DNA of 64,000 nucleotides from Adlercreutzia sp910585575 (GTDB taxonomy: Bacteria > Actinomycetota > Coriobacteriia > Coriobacteriales > Eggerthellaceae): NCBI RefSeq assembly GCF_951801035.1, contig NZ_CATOKT010000001.1; one strand, given 5' to 3'. A program made the translations under genes and the position numbers. This document shows positions 24,944-34,172 of the stretch, piece by piece (positions within the stretch are counted from its first letter, which is position 1; each line of letters begins with the position of its first letter). The notes below the pieces were generated by a model. It searched no databases. It saw only the letters and a program-made list of their open reading frames with translations, and was not told where the DNA came from.

Positions 24944-26302
24944 CTAGTCGATGTGCTTGCCGTAGCGCTCCTCGGTAATCTCATCCAAGGTGCGGCCCTG
25001 GGTGTTGGGGCACCACACGACGCCCACCACCAAGGACACCAGCAAGAAGCCGCACATGATAATGCCAGCCGTCACGAAGCCCGCGGACGTCTCCACGCCC
25101 AGACCAGCCACAGCCACCAGCGACCAGATGCCCAGCACGCCGCGCACCAGGAAGAACATGATGCCCTGCACACCACCGCGATAAAGCGTCGGGAACAGCT
25201 CGGTGGACCACAGCGCATAGAAGCACTGGGCCGAGAAGCCGGCGGAAATGCCCCACAGGGCCACGAACACCCACAGGAGCCAGCCCCAGGCATCGGCGGT
25301 GCCGGCCTGCAGCTGCATGCCGAAGAACACCATGACCACCCAGGCCGCCAGAGCCATCAACGCCGTAGCGGCAAACAGAATGCGATGCGGAATCTTGTCG
25401 CCGAACTTCGAGAAGATGGCCAGCGAGCCTACCGCCGTGAGCACCCACATAACCGCCTGCAAAAGCGAAATGGTGGTGTCGTCCAAATGGCCAGCCGCCG
25501 CGTACATGTAGGGCATGAACTGGCCCATGGTGCCAGCCACAATGTTCCAGGTCAGGTACACGGCCACCAGGAACACAATGGACTTGATGTTCACGGAGTT
25601 CGTCAGGGCGCGGCCCATCATGGCAATGAAGGTGTCCTGCTTGCCACCGGCCTGCTGCTTCTCCGTCCAGTCCTTCGATTCCTCAAGCTTGCGCTGCAGG
25701 TTCCATGCGATAAGCGCCACCACGAACAGGATGAGGAACAAAAGGCGCATGCCGAACAGGCCATCGAAGGGGCCATAGGTGCCTGCGGGCAGCAGCGCTC
25801 CGTCGGGACCAAAGGTCGGGAAGATGAACGAGAACAACAGTGCGATGAGGAAGATGACCGCCGGGCCGCAAGACCAGGCGAACTGGCTGATGCCGATGTT
25901 GGAAGCACGGCTGGTGGACGAGGACATCTCGGAGATGTAGCTCCACGACGACGGCACGCCGGCGCCCACGGAAAGGCCCGAGATGACAATGCCCAGGCAC
26001 AGCACAATAAGGTTCGGCGCCACCATAATAAGGAAGACGCCCAGGGCATACACCAGCAAGTTGTAGGTGTAAATGAACTTGCGCCCGAAACGGTCGGCCA
26101 AGAAGCCGCCGATAAGCGCGCCCACGGCAGCACCGAAGGCGTTCGCGCCCACGGCACCCAGGATGGACACCCATACGTTGTCGAAGTTGAAGGCGATGGC
26201 CCAGGCAGCCAGCGCCACAGACGAGGCCACAATGCAGCCCGAGTCCAGGAAGTTGGTCAGAGAAACGGCAATGGTGCCTTTCTTCTCTTGGGACAGTGCC
26301 AT
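24944..26302 (-). CDS. MFS sugar transporter, probably for L-rhamnose
   Basis: A 452-residue protein with twelve hydrophobic helices. The motif GGFLADRFGRKFIY after helix 2 is the MFS loop signature. The longer cytoplasmic loop after helix 6 (LEESKDWTEKQQAGGKQD) and the PTLYRGGVQGI segment resemble the sugar porter/metabolite-proton symporter families. It is the last gene of the rhaB-rhaA-rhaD operon, 8 nt after rhaD, so uptake of rhamnose is the natural guess. It does not resemble E. coli RhaT, which has ten helices and is shorter. The specificity is inferred from context. Confidence 0.85.
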   Translation of the reverse strand: MALSQEKKGTIAVSLTNFLDSGCIVASSVALAAWAIAFNFDNVWVSILGAVGANAFGAAVGALIGGFLADRFGRKFIYTYNLLVYALGVFLIMVAPNLIVLCLGIVISGLSVGAGVPSSWSYISEMSSSTSRASNIGISQFAWSCGPAVIFLIALLFSFIFPTFGPDGALLPAGTYGPFDGLFGMRLLFLILFVVALIAWNLQRKLEESKDWTEKQQAGGKQDTFIAMMGRALTNSVNIKSIVFLVAVYLTWNIVAGTMGQFMPYMYAAAGHLDDTTISLLQAVMWVLTAVGSLAIFSKFGDKIPHRILFAATALMALAAWVVMVFFGMQLQAGTADAWGWLLWVFVALWGISAGFSAQCFYALWSTELFPTLYRGGVQGIMFFLVRGVLGIWSLVAVAGLGVETSAGFVTAGIIMCGFLLVSLVVGVVWCPNTQGRTLDEITEERYGKHID

Positions 26303-26310
26303 GACGTCTC

Positions 26311-27216
26311 CTAATCCAGGTAGCTTTCGTTAATGGAAATGTTGAAGTCCTTCGCAATCTGGCGCAGGCCCTCGTCAGTGATGGTGTTCATGAACGCATC
26401 GGAGCCGCCGTTCATCATGCGGGCCTTACCGTAGATGTCGGCCGCCTTCTCGATGGTGTGCAGCAACCCGAAGGTGGAATCGAACGTGGCGCCCGACACG
26501 AACAGCCCGTGCTGGGCCCACACCACCGCGTCGTGATCCTTCATCAACTCGCTGGTGGCCTTCGCAATGTCGGCGCCGCCGGGCACCATCCACGGCACGA
26601 CGCCCACACCCTGGGGAAACACCACCACGCACTCCGTCATGGCTTTCCACAGCACGCGGGTGAACGTGCGCGAATCGAGGGGCAGCACGAAAGTCATGGC
26701 GATCACGTTCGTGGGATGCGCGTGATAGATGACGCGGCACTCCCCGTCCGTGGCCGCCACGCGCACGGCGTGGTTCATGACGTGGGTCGGGAACTCCGAC
26801 GTGGGTCGGCCGCCGTCGATAAGACCCCACACAATACGGTAGGCGTCCCCGGTCTCATTCAGCTGGACAATGCCGATGTTCTTCTTCGGATTGCCAGCCA
26901 CGTTGCGCATGTAGTTGCCGGTGCCCGTGGTAAGGAAGTACGCGCCACCCAAGCTGGGCACCTCAACGCCCATGGGCGTCCACTCGCGCGGTTCCTTGTC
27001 GAAGAACTTGCGGGCGGTTTCCACGTCCTCGTCAGTCAAACGGTACGTGAGGTTGCCGCCGTTGCGCTCGTGCCAGCCCTGGTCCCAGCCGTCGTTGCAC
27101 AGCCGCACGAAGCCGCGGACGAATCCCAGCTGCTCCATGGCCACGCCGGACACCGCGCCGCGGGCCGTATCGAAGCCCTGCGTAAGCGCTTCCTGGGCTT
27201 GATCTAAGAATGTCAT
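26311..27216 (-). CDS. rhaD: Rhamnulose-1-phosphate aldolase
   Basis: A 301-residue class II aldolase splitting L-rhamnulose 1-phosphate into dihydroxyacetone phosphate and L-lactaldehyde. The zinc-binding pair is in VIYHAHPTNVIAM, with a third histidine in WAQHGLFVSGATF; GGNLTYRL near residue 45 lines the phosphate site. ATG 27216 follows TAGGAGT; the longer frame upstream belongs to rhaA. It is about 27 residues longer than the E. coli enzyme, mainly at the N-terminus. It sits between rhaA and the transporter gene with 8-nt gaps on both sides. Confidence 0.93.
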   Translation of the reverse strand: MTFLDQAQEALTQGFDTARGAVSGVAMEQLGFVRGFVRLCNDGWDQGWHERNGGNLTYRLTDEDVETARKFFDKEPREWTPMGVEVPSLGGAYFLTTGTGNYMRNVAGNPKKNIGIVQLNETGDAYRIVWGLIDGGRPTSEFPTHVMNHAVRVAATDGECRVIYHAHPTNVIAMTFVLPLDSRTFTRVLWKAMTECVVVFPQGVGVVPWMVPGGADIAKATSELMKDHDAVVWAQHGLFVSGATFDSTFGLLHTIEKAADIYGKARMMNGGSDAFMNTITDEGLRQIAKDFNISINESYLD

Positions 27217-27224
27217 GTGAACTC

Positions 27225-28478
27225 CTAAGCGCGCTCGGGGAGGATTTTTGCCTCGTAGGTGGACACTTCGACGAAGAGACCCCCGTCGACGGGCACGTTC
27301 TGGCGGCGGCAGTACTCGTCCCACACGGCGCCGAAGGGCATGGACTTCGCCTGCTCGCCGAGGATCATCTTCTCGGTGAACTGGTAGGTGTCCTGCAGCT
27401 CCTTCAGACGGGCGGACGGCTGCAGCAGCGCGTAGAGCAGGCTCTTCTCCATGGCGCGGGTGCCCGTGGCCCAGGCGCCCACACGGTTGATGGAGGCGTC
27501 GAAGAAGTCGAGCCCGATGATGACCTTGTCCCAGGCGCCAGGGATAGCGGCAATTTCCGTGGCCACTTCCTTGATGGGATCGTCGAACAGCACCACGTGG
27601 TCGGAATCCCAGCGCACGGGACGGGTGACGTGCAGCGGCACCTTGTCGAAGAACACCAACAAGCTCGACAGCTTATCGGCCACGTTCTCCGTCGGATGGA
27701 AGTGGCCCAGGTCGAGCAGATCGTACACGCCGGGGTGGATGGCGGCGTAGGCCAGGTAGAACTCGTTGGAGCCCACGGTCATGGACTCCAGGCCGATGCC
27801 GAACACCTTCGACTCGCAGCAGTCGATAACGCGGTCGTACTTCTCGGCGTAAATCTGGTCGAGGGAGTCGCGCAGGCGCTCGCGCAGGCCGTAGCGGTCG
27901 GCGGGCACGTCCTTCAGGCCGTCGGGAATCCAGATGTTGCACAGCGTCTCGTCATCGAGTGCCTCGGCAATTTGCTGGGAAATCTTGCGGCAGGCCTTGC
28001 AGTGGCGAATCCAGAAGTCACGCGTCTCCTTGTCCGGCGAGGACAACGACAGCTCGTTGTTCATGGCCGGATGACCGAAGATGGTGGGGTTGAAGTCGAT
28101 GCCGTAGCCGCGCTCCTTGGCCCAGCGGACCCAGGGTTCAAAGTGCTTGTACTCCAGCGCGTCGCGGTCCACCCAGGGGTTTTCGTCGGTGAACACCGCG
28201 TAGGAAGCGTGCAGGTTGATGCGCTTCGCACCGGGCACCAAGGCCATAGCGGCGTCGAAGTCGGCGGTCAACTCCTCGAAGTTGCGAGCTCGGCCGGGGT
28301 AGTTGCCCGTGGCCTGGATGCCGCCGGACAGGCCGCCCTCCTGGTCGAAGCCGAGCACGTCATCGCCCTGCCAGCAGTGCACGGAGATGGGCTTCTTTGC
28401 CAGCTTCTCCATGACCGCCTCGGTGTCGATGCCGATGGCAGCGTACTCTTCCTTGGCAAGATCGTACATAGTGGTCAT
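27225..28478 (-). CDS. rhaA: L-rhamnose isomerase
   Basis: A 417-residue isomerase converting L-rhamnose to L-rhamnulose, almost the same length as E. coli RhaA (419 aa). Recognisable blocks are ISVHCWQGDDVLGFDQ near residue 30, RINLHASYAVFTDENPWVDRD, GIDFNPTIFGHP and LLDLGHFHPTENV, which includes the metal-binding histidine and aspartate. GGAAAGGACC precedes ATG 28478. It is the second gene of the operon, 15 nt after rhaB. Confidence 0.96.
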   Translation of the reverse strand: MTTMYDLAKEEYAAIGIDTEAVMEKLAKKPISVHCWQGDDVLGFDQEGGLSGGIQATGNYPGRARNFEELTADFDAAMALVPGAKRINLHASYAVFTDENPWVDRDALEYKHFEPWVRWAKERGYGIDFNPTIFGHPAMNNELSLSSPDKETRDFWIRHCKACRKISQQIAEALDDETLCNIWIPDGLKDVPADRYGLRERLRDSLDQIYAEKYDRVIDCCESKVFGIGLESMTVGSNEFYLAYAAIHPGVYDLLDLGHFHPTENVADKLSSLLVFFDKVPLHVTRPVRWDSDHVVLFDDPIKEVATEIAAIPGAWDKVIIGLDFFDASINRVGAWATGTRAMEKSLLYALLQPSARLKELQDTYQFTEKMILGEQAKSMPFGAVWDEYCRRQNVPVDGGLFVEVSTYEAKILPERA

Positions 28479-28493
28479 TCGTCGGTCCTTTCC

Positions 28494-30032
28494 TTAGGGC
28501 TCAATTTTTCGAACGTCGAAAGATTCGGCTATGGCAGCGCGCACGGCGCGAAGGTTGGGGAAGACGCCGTCGGCGAGCATCTGCACGGCCAGGTTGCCGA
28601 GAGCGGTGCCCTCGACAGGGCCGGCGTACACTGGCAGGCCGCACAGCTCGGCCGTGCGTCGATTCAGGTGGTTATCGCGGCAGCCGCCGCCCACGATGTT
28701 GATGGATTTATAGGGATGGCCGGCCAGAGTGCTCAGGCCCTCGACGGCATCGCGGTAGCACAGAGCAAGGCTCTCGTACACGCAGATCATGAGCTCGCCC
28801 AAGGTCTTCGGCACCGCCTGGCCCGTCTCCTCGCACACCGCGCAGATCTCCTCGATCATAGAGTCGGGCGAGAGGAAGCGGTCGTCGTTCACGTTTACGA
28901 TGGAAGCCTGCACGCCGGCGGCCTCGGCGTCGTCGGCCGCCTTGATAAGGTCCTCGAAGCCCACCTCGCGACCGAGGCCCTCGATGCCGGTGTACTGATG
29001 CAGGCGCCCCTTGCGGATGGCCTTCTCGTCCACTACGTACTTGATGCCGTTCAGCTCGCGACGGATGGACTGGATCATCCACAGGCCCATGATGTTTTTC
29101 AGGAAGCGGTAGCGGAAGTGATAGCCGCCCTCGTTGGTGAAGTTCTCGGCATAGGCCGCGCCCGTGGTGAGGGGGCTGCGATTCTCTACGCCCAAAAGGC
29201 TCCAGGTGCCGGAGCTGAGGAACACCGCCGGCAAATCGCAGGCCGGCACGGCCAGATAGGCGCTACCGGTATCGTGGGTGGCCGGCAGCACCACGCAGGT
29301 GTCGTAGCCGATGGCCTGGGCAATGTCCGGCTTCACGGGCCCCAGGCAGGCACCGGCCATGGTGACGTTGCGGAACAGGCGGCGCGGAATGCCGAAGGCC
29401 GCCAGCACCGTTTCATCCCAGGCGCCGGTCTCGGCATTGAGCATGCCGGTGGTGGACGCGTTGGTGTACTCGATGGCCTTCTCGCCCGTAAGCAGGAACC
29501 CCAGATAGTCGGGGATCATGAGGAAGGTTTCCGCCGCTTCTAGCTGCTCGGGGTTTTGACGCTGCAGGGCCAGGAACTGATAAAGCGTGTTGAAGGGCTG
29601 GCGCTGAATGCCGGTGCGCTGGTACAGCTCCTCCGGCGCCATAATGGCGTCGGCCACCTCGAACATCCCCTGGGTGCGCTCATCGCGGTAGGCCACCGGG
29701 TCGCCCACCAGGTTGTCGTCGCCGTCCAGCAGCACGAAGTCGACGCCCCAGGTGTCGATGCCCACGGACTTCGGCGCGAAGCCCTGCTCTTTGCACCGGG
29801 CCAAGCCATGCACCAATTCGCCGAAGAGCAGATCGATGTCCCAGCAATCGTGGCCGTGCAGGCGTACCTGACGGTTGTCGAAACGGTGCACCTCTTCCAA
29901 GCAGATGCGCCCATCCTGGACAAAGCCGACTACGACGCGCCCCGAAGAGGCTCCGATGTCGACGGCGGCGTAGCAATCGCGCCGCACCCCAGACACGGTT
30001 TCAGGGGCCGTCTCGCATGCGGACTGCGCCAT
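28494..30032 (-). CDS. rhaB: Rhamnulokinase
   Basis: A 512-residue FGGY-family kinase phosphorylating L-rhamnulose. The N-terminal phosphate loop is AAVDIGASSGRVVVG, and VGIDTWGVDFVLLD is the catalytic region. The C-terminal domain has FLSSGTWSLLGVE and NIVGGGCRDNHLNRRTA, both diagnostic of RhaB. ATG 30032 is preferred over ATG 30038 because the AGGAAG site is 6 nt away from the former and adjacent to the latter. It is the first gene of the operon, behind the promoter at 30110-30136. Confidence 0.95.
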   Translation of the reverse strand: MAQSACETAPETVSGVRRDCYAAVDIGASSGRVVVGFVQDGRICLEEVHRFDNRQVRLHGHDCWDIDLLFGELVHGLARCKEQGFAPKSVGIDTWGVDFVLLDGDDNLVGDPVAYRDERTQGMFEVADAIMAPEELYQRTGIQRQPFNTLYQFLALQRQNPEQLEAAETFLMIPDYLGFLLTGEKAIEYTNASTTGMLNAETGAWDETVLAAFGIPRRLFRNVTMAGACLGPVKPDIAQAIGYDTCVVLPATHDTGSAYLAVPACDLPAVFLSSGTWSLLGVENRSPLTTGAAYAENFTNEGGYHFRYRFLKNIMGLWMIQSIRRELNGIKYVVDEKAIRKGRLHQYTGIEGLGREVGFEDLIKAADDAEAAGVQASIVNVNDDRFLSPDSMIEEICAVCEETGQAVPKTLGELMICVYESLALCYRDAVEGLSTLAGHPYKSINIVGGGCRDNHLNRRTAELCGLPVYAGPVEGTALGNLAVQMLADGVFPNLRAVRAAIAESFDVRKIEP

Positions 30033-30109
30033 AAGCATCTTCCTATCTTTGAGTGTCTTTCTTAGGTTTTACCTGGAAAAGACTATGGTCGATGAACAAT
30101 ACGGCGCTC

Positions 30110-30136
30110 ACTATAACAGGGGCTGTCCCGTTTCAA
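30110..30136 (-). promoter_or_regulatory. Promoter of the rhamnose operon
   Basis: On the minus strand, TTGAAA (30136-30131) precedes TGTTATAGT (an extended -10 with TATAGT at 30115-30110). The 15-nt spacer is short, which is common for activator-dependent promoters. The leader would be about 70 nt. The rest of 30033-30230 holds no gene; no regulator of the RhaS or LacI type is encoded nearby. Confidence 0.5.
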
Positions 30137-30230
30137 CCCCACAGAAAGAAACAGGTGCTCGTCTGTAACAAATCAACAACGATGACTAAAAACCTTGTCG
30201 AAGCGGCATCATCCGCTCCTTGCCGCAAAG

Positions 30231-30262
30231 AGAGGCGCCCGGCCTTCAGGTCGGGCGCCTCT
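30231..30262 (-). terminator. Terminator of the reductase 2 operon
   Basis: AGAGGCGCCCG (30231-30241) pairs with CGGGCGCCTCT (30252-30262), extending to about 14 bp with one G-T pair. On the minus strand it is followed by CTCTTTG. It separates the reductase 2 operon (ending at 30378) from the rhamnose operon promoter. Nothing else is seen in 30263-30377. Confidence 0.7.
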
Positions 30263-30377
30263 TACAAGCTTGAGCGTTGCAGCACAGCAATGCGAGACCG
30301 TGGCCTCTTGCATCCCACCGCGGGCGGCCTCTTTCGTCCCGCCAAGACCAGAGCTGCTTTGACCCGCCGTTACCCCC

Positions 30378-31202
30378 CTACTCCTTGGGAACCTTCAGGG
30401 AAATAGCCCGCGTCGGACAGTGCTCCCGACAGTCAAGGCACAGCGTGCAATCCTCCAGATCATGAGGCTCGGCGGTGGCAGCGCTGATATCCTCGGGGCA
30501 CACCGTGGCGCACACGTTGCAGCCCTCGTTATGAAGGCACACGTCTTTGCGTACCCGCGGGTCGGGCAGGAAGGTCAGGCGCGAGCGCGCCTTCGCCATA
30601 AGACCGAAGAAGAACCCGAGCGGGCAGATGGCCGAGCACCAGCGGCGCAGCACGAACACCTCCAGCACCAGCATGGCGGGAAATACCAGAAGCTCCCAGC
30701 CCGGCTGCCAGGTAACCAGCAGACGGCTGGCGGCAAACAGCGTGCCAAACACCAGACCGATGGGGCAGATGAGGCAGAACACCGGGAAGTGCACGATGAA
30801 GGACACCGCCAGAAGCACCGCCAGCACCAGCCCCTGAGAGGCCAGGTTGTTGCGGGTGCGCGCCGTGTTGGGATTGGCAGGATCGGTGGCGCAGCCGGCG
30901 CAGGTGCCCGTCTGGCCGGTCAGCCCGCGAGGCGTGCGGCCGCCGAACAGGTTGCGCAAAAGGCTCGTCGGACACACCCAGGAGCAGAACACGCGGCCCA
31001 GCAGGAACACCACGGCCAGGAGCACCAGCACGCCGGGCAGCAGCTCCCAGGGCACGGCCCCGCCGGCCACGGTCAGCTCGGCAAACCCCACGGGACACAG
31101 CGCGCACAGCGTGCCCACGGGCACGTGGGCCAAAGTGCAGCCGAAGACTACCACCAGGACGGCCAAGGCCACCCCTATGCGCAGGTAGCGCATCTTATTC
31201 AT
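30378..31202 (-). CDS. NapH-like membrane ferredoxin protein, reductase 2
   Basis: A 274-residue membrane protein with helices near residues 8-25, 50-72, 118-140 and 155-172. NapH-type motifs are FCSWVCPTS and CSAICPLGF, and two C-terminal ferredoxin motifs read CNVCATVCPED and CTLCLDCREHCP. It should pass quinol electrons to the NapG-like protein, whose gene it overlaps by 8 nt. AAAGGAGG precedes ATG 31202. It is the last gene of the operon A-B-C-TorD-NapG-NapH. Compared with the copy at 942-1988 it lacks the central charged insertion and the long tail. Confidence 0.87.
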   Translation of the reverse strand: MNKMRYLRIGVALAVLVVVFGCTLAHVPVGTLCALCPVGFAELTVAGGAVPWELLPGVLVLLAVVFLLGRVFCSWVCPTSLLRNLFGGRTPRGLTGQTGTCAGCATDPANPNTARTRNNLASQGLVLAVLLAVSFIVHFPVFCLICPIGLVFGTLFAASRLLVTWQPGWELLVFPAMLVLEVFVLRRWCSAICPLGFFFGLMAKARSRLTFLPDPRVRKDVCLHNEGCNVCATVCPEDISAATAEPHDLEDCTLCLDCREHCPTRAISLKVPKE

Positions 31203-31866
31203 GGCCGGCCTCCTTTCGGCAGGTGGCCTCGTACTCGGCCGAAGTCAGCGCACCGGGCAGGGCCGCCGCCTCGCTCATCCGGCTCACCACGTAAATGCCC
31301 TTGGCCACGGTGGAGGGGTCGTAGGCGCGCAGTGACGGCGCCGGGCATTCCAGCTCGCACAGGCCGCACCCGTTGCACAGGTCTTCGTCTACATGAGGAC
31401 GGCCTTTCTCGTCCAAAGTCAGGGCGCTCTCGACGGGGCAGACGTCGGCGCACACGGTGCAGCCGCCCCAATCCCAGGCCACGCAGGCGTCGCTGATGAG
31501 TTTCGCCACGCCGATGTTCTCGGCCGTGGGAGCCTCGTAGCTCAGCGCGCCGGTGGGACATACGTCCACGCACAGCATGCAGAAGTCGCAGTAGCCCTCC
31601 TTGAAGATCAGTTCAGGCGTGCCCACCGTAGGAAAATCCCAGGAAAGCGGGCGCGGCTGCACTAGGTTGTAGGGGCACACCTGCACGCAGCGCTGGCAGC
31701 GGTCGCAGTGGGCCAGCAGATGCGCTTCGCTGACGGCACCGGGCGGACGCAGGTACACCGATGAGGCATTCTGCTGCGCCAGGGCACCGCCCCCTCCCAA
31801 GGCCGCCACCGCCGCAGCGGCTCCGCCCGCCAGGCAGAACTGGCGCCGGGTCACCTCGCCGCTCAT
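31195..31866 (-). CDS. NapG-like Tat-exported 4Fe-4S protein, reductase 2
   Basis: A 223-residue polyferredoxin with the Tat signal VTRRQFCLAGG and an ALA-type cleavage site near residue 30. Four Fe-S motifs follow: CDRCQRCVQVCP, CDFCMLCVDVCP, CTVCADVCP and CNGCGLCELECP. It is the second member of the family in the window (the other is 302-931). Its ATG overlaps the torD-like stop (ATGA), and its end overlaps the NapH-like gene by 8 nt, so all three are translated as a unit. Confidence 0.88.
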   Translation of the reverse strand: MSGEVTRRQFCLAGGAAAAVAALGGGGALAQQNASSVYLRPPGAVSEAHLLAHCDRCQRCVQVCPYNLVQPRPLSWDFPTVGTPELIFKEGYCDFCMLCVDVCPTGALSYEAPTAENIGVAKLISDACVAWDWGGCTVCADVCPVESALTLDEKGRPHVDEDLCNGCGLCELECPAPSLRAYDPSTVAKGIYVVSRMSEAAALPGALTSAEYEATCRKEAGHE

Positions 31867-32561
31867 AGCATCTCTTCCAGAAGGGCGGCGTCTCCTTCCA
31901 CAAAGCGCGCGGTGAACTGGGCCAGCGCCACGTAGAAGCCGTCTTCGCCATCGGGCCGCGCGGCCAGGGCCAGCTCGCCGCAGAAGCGATCGAGCCAGTT
32001 CAGCAAATGCGTCTGGGCGAAGACCAGGGACTGGCGCACCGTTTCGGTGGCCGCCTCGTCGCCGGCCTCGTCCTCGGCACGGAGGAACAGGCTGGCGCGC
32101 GCGGCCAATGTGGCCATGAAGGCCAGCTCGACGGCCAGGTGATCTTCAGGCTCGGTGAAGGCGGGGTCCTTGGCCAGTGCCTGCTCGCGATAGGCGCGGG
32201 CTACGCTGGTGTAGGCCTCCTGCATCATAATGCCCTTATCGGAGGTGTACACCGACTCGTAGGGAAAGGCGTGGCGGGCCGTCAACGGTCCCATGCCGAA
32301 AAACACGCGATCGAAGGTAACAGCCAACTGCTCGAGGGCTTGCTCGTCGGCATCGACCAGGGCACGGCGCATGGCGGTCAAGGCCGCGCTCAGGACGACA
32401 TCGTCGCTTTCGAAGACAAAGTCCTCGACAAATTCGCGGGCGAAGGCGGCGTCCACTTCAGTGCGATAGCTTCGGGACAGCACCTGGTAGACATGGGCGC
32501 GGCTTTCCATCAAGTCAATGAGGGCCGTGCGGGTTTCGCGATCCATGGCGTTGTCGCTCAC
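31863..32561 (-). CDS. TorD/DmsD-family chaperone, reductase 2
   Basis: A 232-residue helical protein with the family blocks SRAHVYQVLSRSYRTE, HAFPYESVYTSDKGIMMQE and EPEDHLAVELAFMATLA. It should bind the Tat signal of the 970-aa catalytic subunit during cofactor insertion. GTG 32561 is chosen because a perfect AGGAGG lies 6 nt upstream; the in-frame ATG at 32546 has no such site. Its end overlaps the NapG-like start by 4 nt. A 161-nt gap with a 9-bp hairpin separates it from the anchor gene. Confidence 0.88.
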   Translation of the reverse strand: MSDNAMDRETRTALIDLMESRAHVYQVLSRSYRTEVDAAFAREFVEDFVFESDDVVLSAALTAMRRALVDADEQALEQLAVTFDRVFFGMGPLTARHAFPYESVYTSDKGIMMQEAYTSVARAYREQALAKDPAFTEPEDHLAVELAFMATLAARASLFLRAEDEAGDEAATETVRQSLVFAQTHLLNWLDRFCGELALAARPDGEDGFYVALAQFTARFVEGDAALLEEML

Positions 32562-32616
32562 AGGGACCTCCTTTGCAATTGAGCGGGACAGAGCCCGCAG
32601 CGGGTACGGAAACGGG

Positions 32617-32649
32617 GGCGCCCCGAGGGTCTGAGGCCTGCGGGGCGCC
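32617..32649. other. Intercistronic hairpin in the reductase 2 operon
   Basis: GGCGCCCCG (32617-32625) and CGGGGCGCC (32641-32649) form a 9-bp perfect stem with a 15-nt loop, in the gap between the anchor gene and the chaperone gene. There is no T run on either side. It may adjust the ratio of structural to accessory proteins by RNA processing or stability. Confidence 0.45.
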
Positions 32650-32722
32650 GGGAAGGCGGCCGTTCCAAAAGGAAGGGAGAGAAAGGCTGCCTTGAAGAGC
32701 GCCATGGAGACGGCGCGATCTT

Positions 32723-33595
32723 CTAGTAGATGAGCGACTCGACCGACGTGGCCACGGCGTACATGATGACGCGCAAGACCACGCTGCCAATGACCAGGCA
32801 GACGAAGGCGGCCCACAGGTAGCCCGCCGTCTGCTTGACAGCTACGGCGCTGCCGCCCGCGCTGGCTTTCGGGCTGCGCTTGGCAGCCAGCCCCACCAGC
32901 ACCGCGGGCACCACAATGCCCAGCAGCGCGACGCCCACCCAGAACTCCACGGCCAAGCTGCCGCTGAACAGGCGGGCCAGCGAACGGCTCTCATGGGCGA
33001 AGGGCGCCAGTGCCAGGGCGGCCACATAGGCAACCATGGTGACAATGGAGCACACCACGCCGATGATGGCCACGCGCAGGGCCAGCGGTGCGTCCTCGGC
33101 ATCGCCCTTGGCGTACACCAGGGCGGCGCCCAGCACCATGCCCATGCCCAGGCCGGTGCCCAGGTACATGAGCGGCAGGGTGAAGCTGTCCCAGGCGGGA
33201 CGGGCCGGCATCATGAACGAGATACCCGCCGTCAGCGGCAATACCAAGCCAGCGATAAGGGCCAGAATGCCCACCACCTTGGAAGCGCCGGGGTAGTCCT
33301 TGCGCGCAAGCACGGCGTAGACCAGCGCCACCAGAGCGGCAAAGGCCACCGCGAACAACTCGTGGGAGAACGCCGAGTTCAGGTTGCCCAGAATATGGAA
33401 GGCGCGGTCGATGTGCCCAAGATGGAACGTCGAGGCAACGCCGCCGGCAGCCAAAAGGACCAGAGCACTGACAGCCAGCACGAAGCGCACCTTCTTGAAC
33501 GCGCCCTTCAGCTCGCCGATGCCGATGAACACCAGCAGGCCGGAGCCCATTCCCAATAGAACGCTGAAGATCAGCAGGGGCCACTGTACGTCCAT
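32723..33595 (-). CDS. DmsC-like membrane anchor, reductase 2
   Basis: A 290-residue protein with eight hydrophobic helices, starting MDVQWPLLIFSVLLGMGSG. It matches DmsC-type anchors in length and topology and pairs with the Fe-S subunit gene ending 1 nt upstream. Shared elements with the reductase 1 anchor include the QWPLL start and MPARPAWDSF (MEARPAWDNM in the other copy), a loop probably close to the quinol site. Confidence 0.87.
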   Translation of the reverse strand: MDVQWPLLIFSVLLGMGSGLLVFIGIGELKGAFKKVRFVLAVSALVLLAAGGVASTFHLGHIDRAFHILGNLNSAFSHELFAVAFAALVALVYAVLARKDYPGASKVVGILALIAGLVLPLTAGISFMMPARPAWDSFTLPLMYLGTGLGMGMVLGAALVYAKGDAEDAPLALRVAIIGVVCSIVTMVAYVAALALAPFAHESRSLARLFSGSLAVEFWVGVALLGIVVPAVLVGLAAKRSPKASAGGSAVAVKQTAGYLWAAFVCLVIGSVVLRVIMYAVATSVESLIY

Positions 33596-33596
33596 G

Positions 33597-34169
33597 TTAG
33601 TTACTTCCCTTCCACTCGCACTTGTCCAAGCCGAAGGTCACTGAGGGGGCATTGCCCACGTCGGTCAGCTTATGGGTCTGCTTGGACGCGATCATCTTGC
33701 TCACATCGCTCTCGGGGTCGTCCAAGTCACCGAACAGGCGCGCCTGGCCGGGGCAGTGGCGCACACAGGCCGGCTTCTTGCCGTCGTCGACCAGGTGGGC
33801 GCACAGGGTGCACTTCTCGATAACGCCCTTGTCGCGATCGTTATCGTAGGCGCGCACGCCGTAGGGGCAGGCCATAACGCAGTATTGGCAGCCGATGCAC
33901 TTGGAATGGTCCACCAGCACAATGCCGTCCTCGCGCTTGTAGCTGGCACCCGTGGGACACACCGTCACGCACTGGGGGTTGTCGCAGTGCTGGCAGGCTA
34001 CGGGCAGGTAGTACATCTCCAGGTCGGGGTAGGTGCCCGAGGGGCCGATGGTCAGCACCTTGCTGTAGAAGGTGCCCAGGCCCACGTTGTTCTCTTGCTT
34101 GCAGACAACGGCGCAGGAATGGCATCCAATGCAGCTGTCCAGGTCAATCGCCATAGTGTAGCGGGTCAT
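33597..34169 (-). CDS. DmsB-like 4Fe-4S electron-transfer subunit, reductase 2
   Basis: A 190-residue ferredoxin subunit with four clusters: CIGCHSCAVVC, CQHCDNPQCVTVCP, CIGCQYCVMACP and CTLC...CVRHCP. It lacks the C-terminal extension seen in the reductase 1 copy. It follows the catalytic subunit gene by 3 nt and should be exported bound to it. Confidence 0.92.
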   Translation of the reverse strand: MTRYTMAIDLDSCIGCHSCAVVCKQENNVGLGTFYSKVLTIGPSGTYPDLEMYYLPVACQHCDNPQCVTVCPTGASYKREDGIVLVDHSKCIGCQYCVMACPYGVRAYDNDRDKGVIEKCTLCAHLVDDGKKPACVRHCPGQARLFGDLDDPESDVSKMIASKQTHKLTDVGNAPSVTFGLDKCEWKGSN

Positions 34170-34172
34170 GGC

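Noticed and set aside
27210..29543. 777-aa open frame antisense to rhaA and rhaB
   Set aside because: Shadow of two well-conserved enzymes; no ribosome site or domain.
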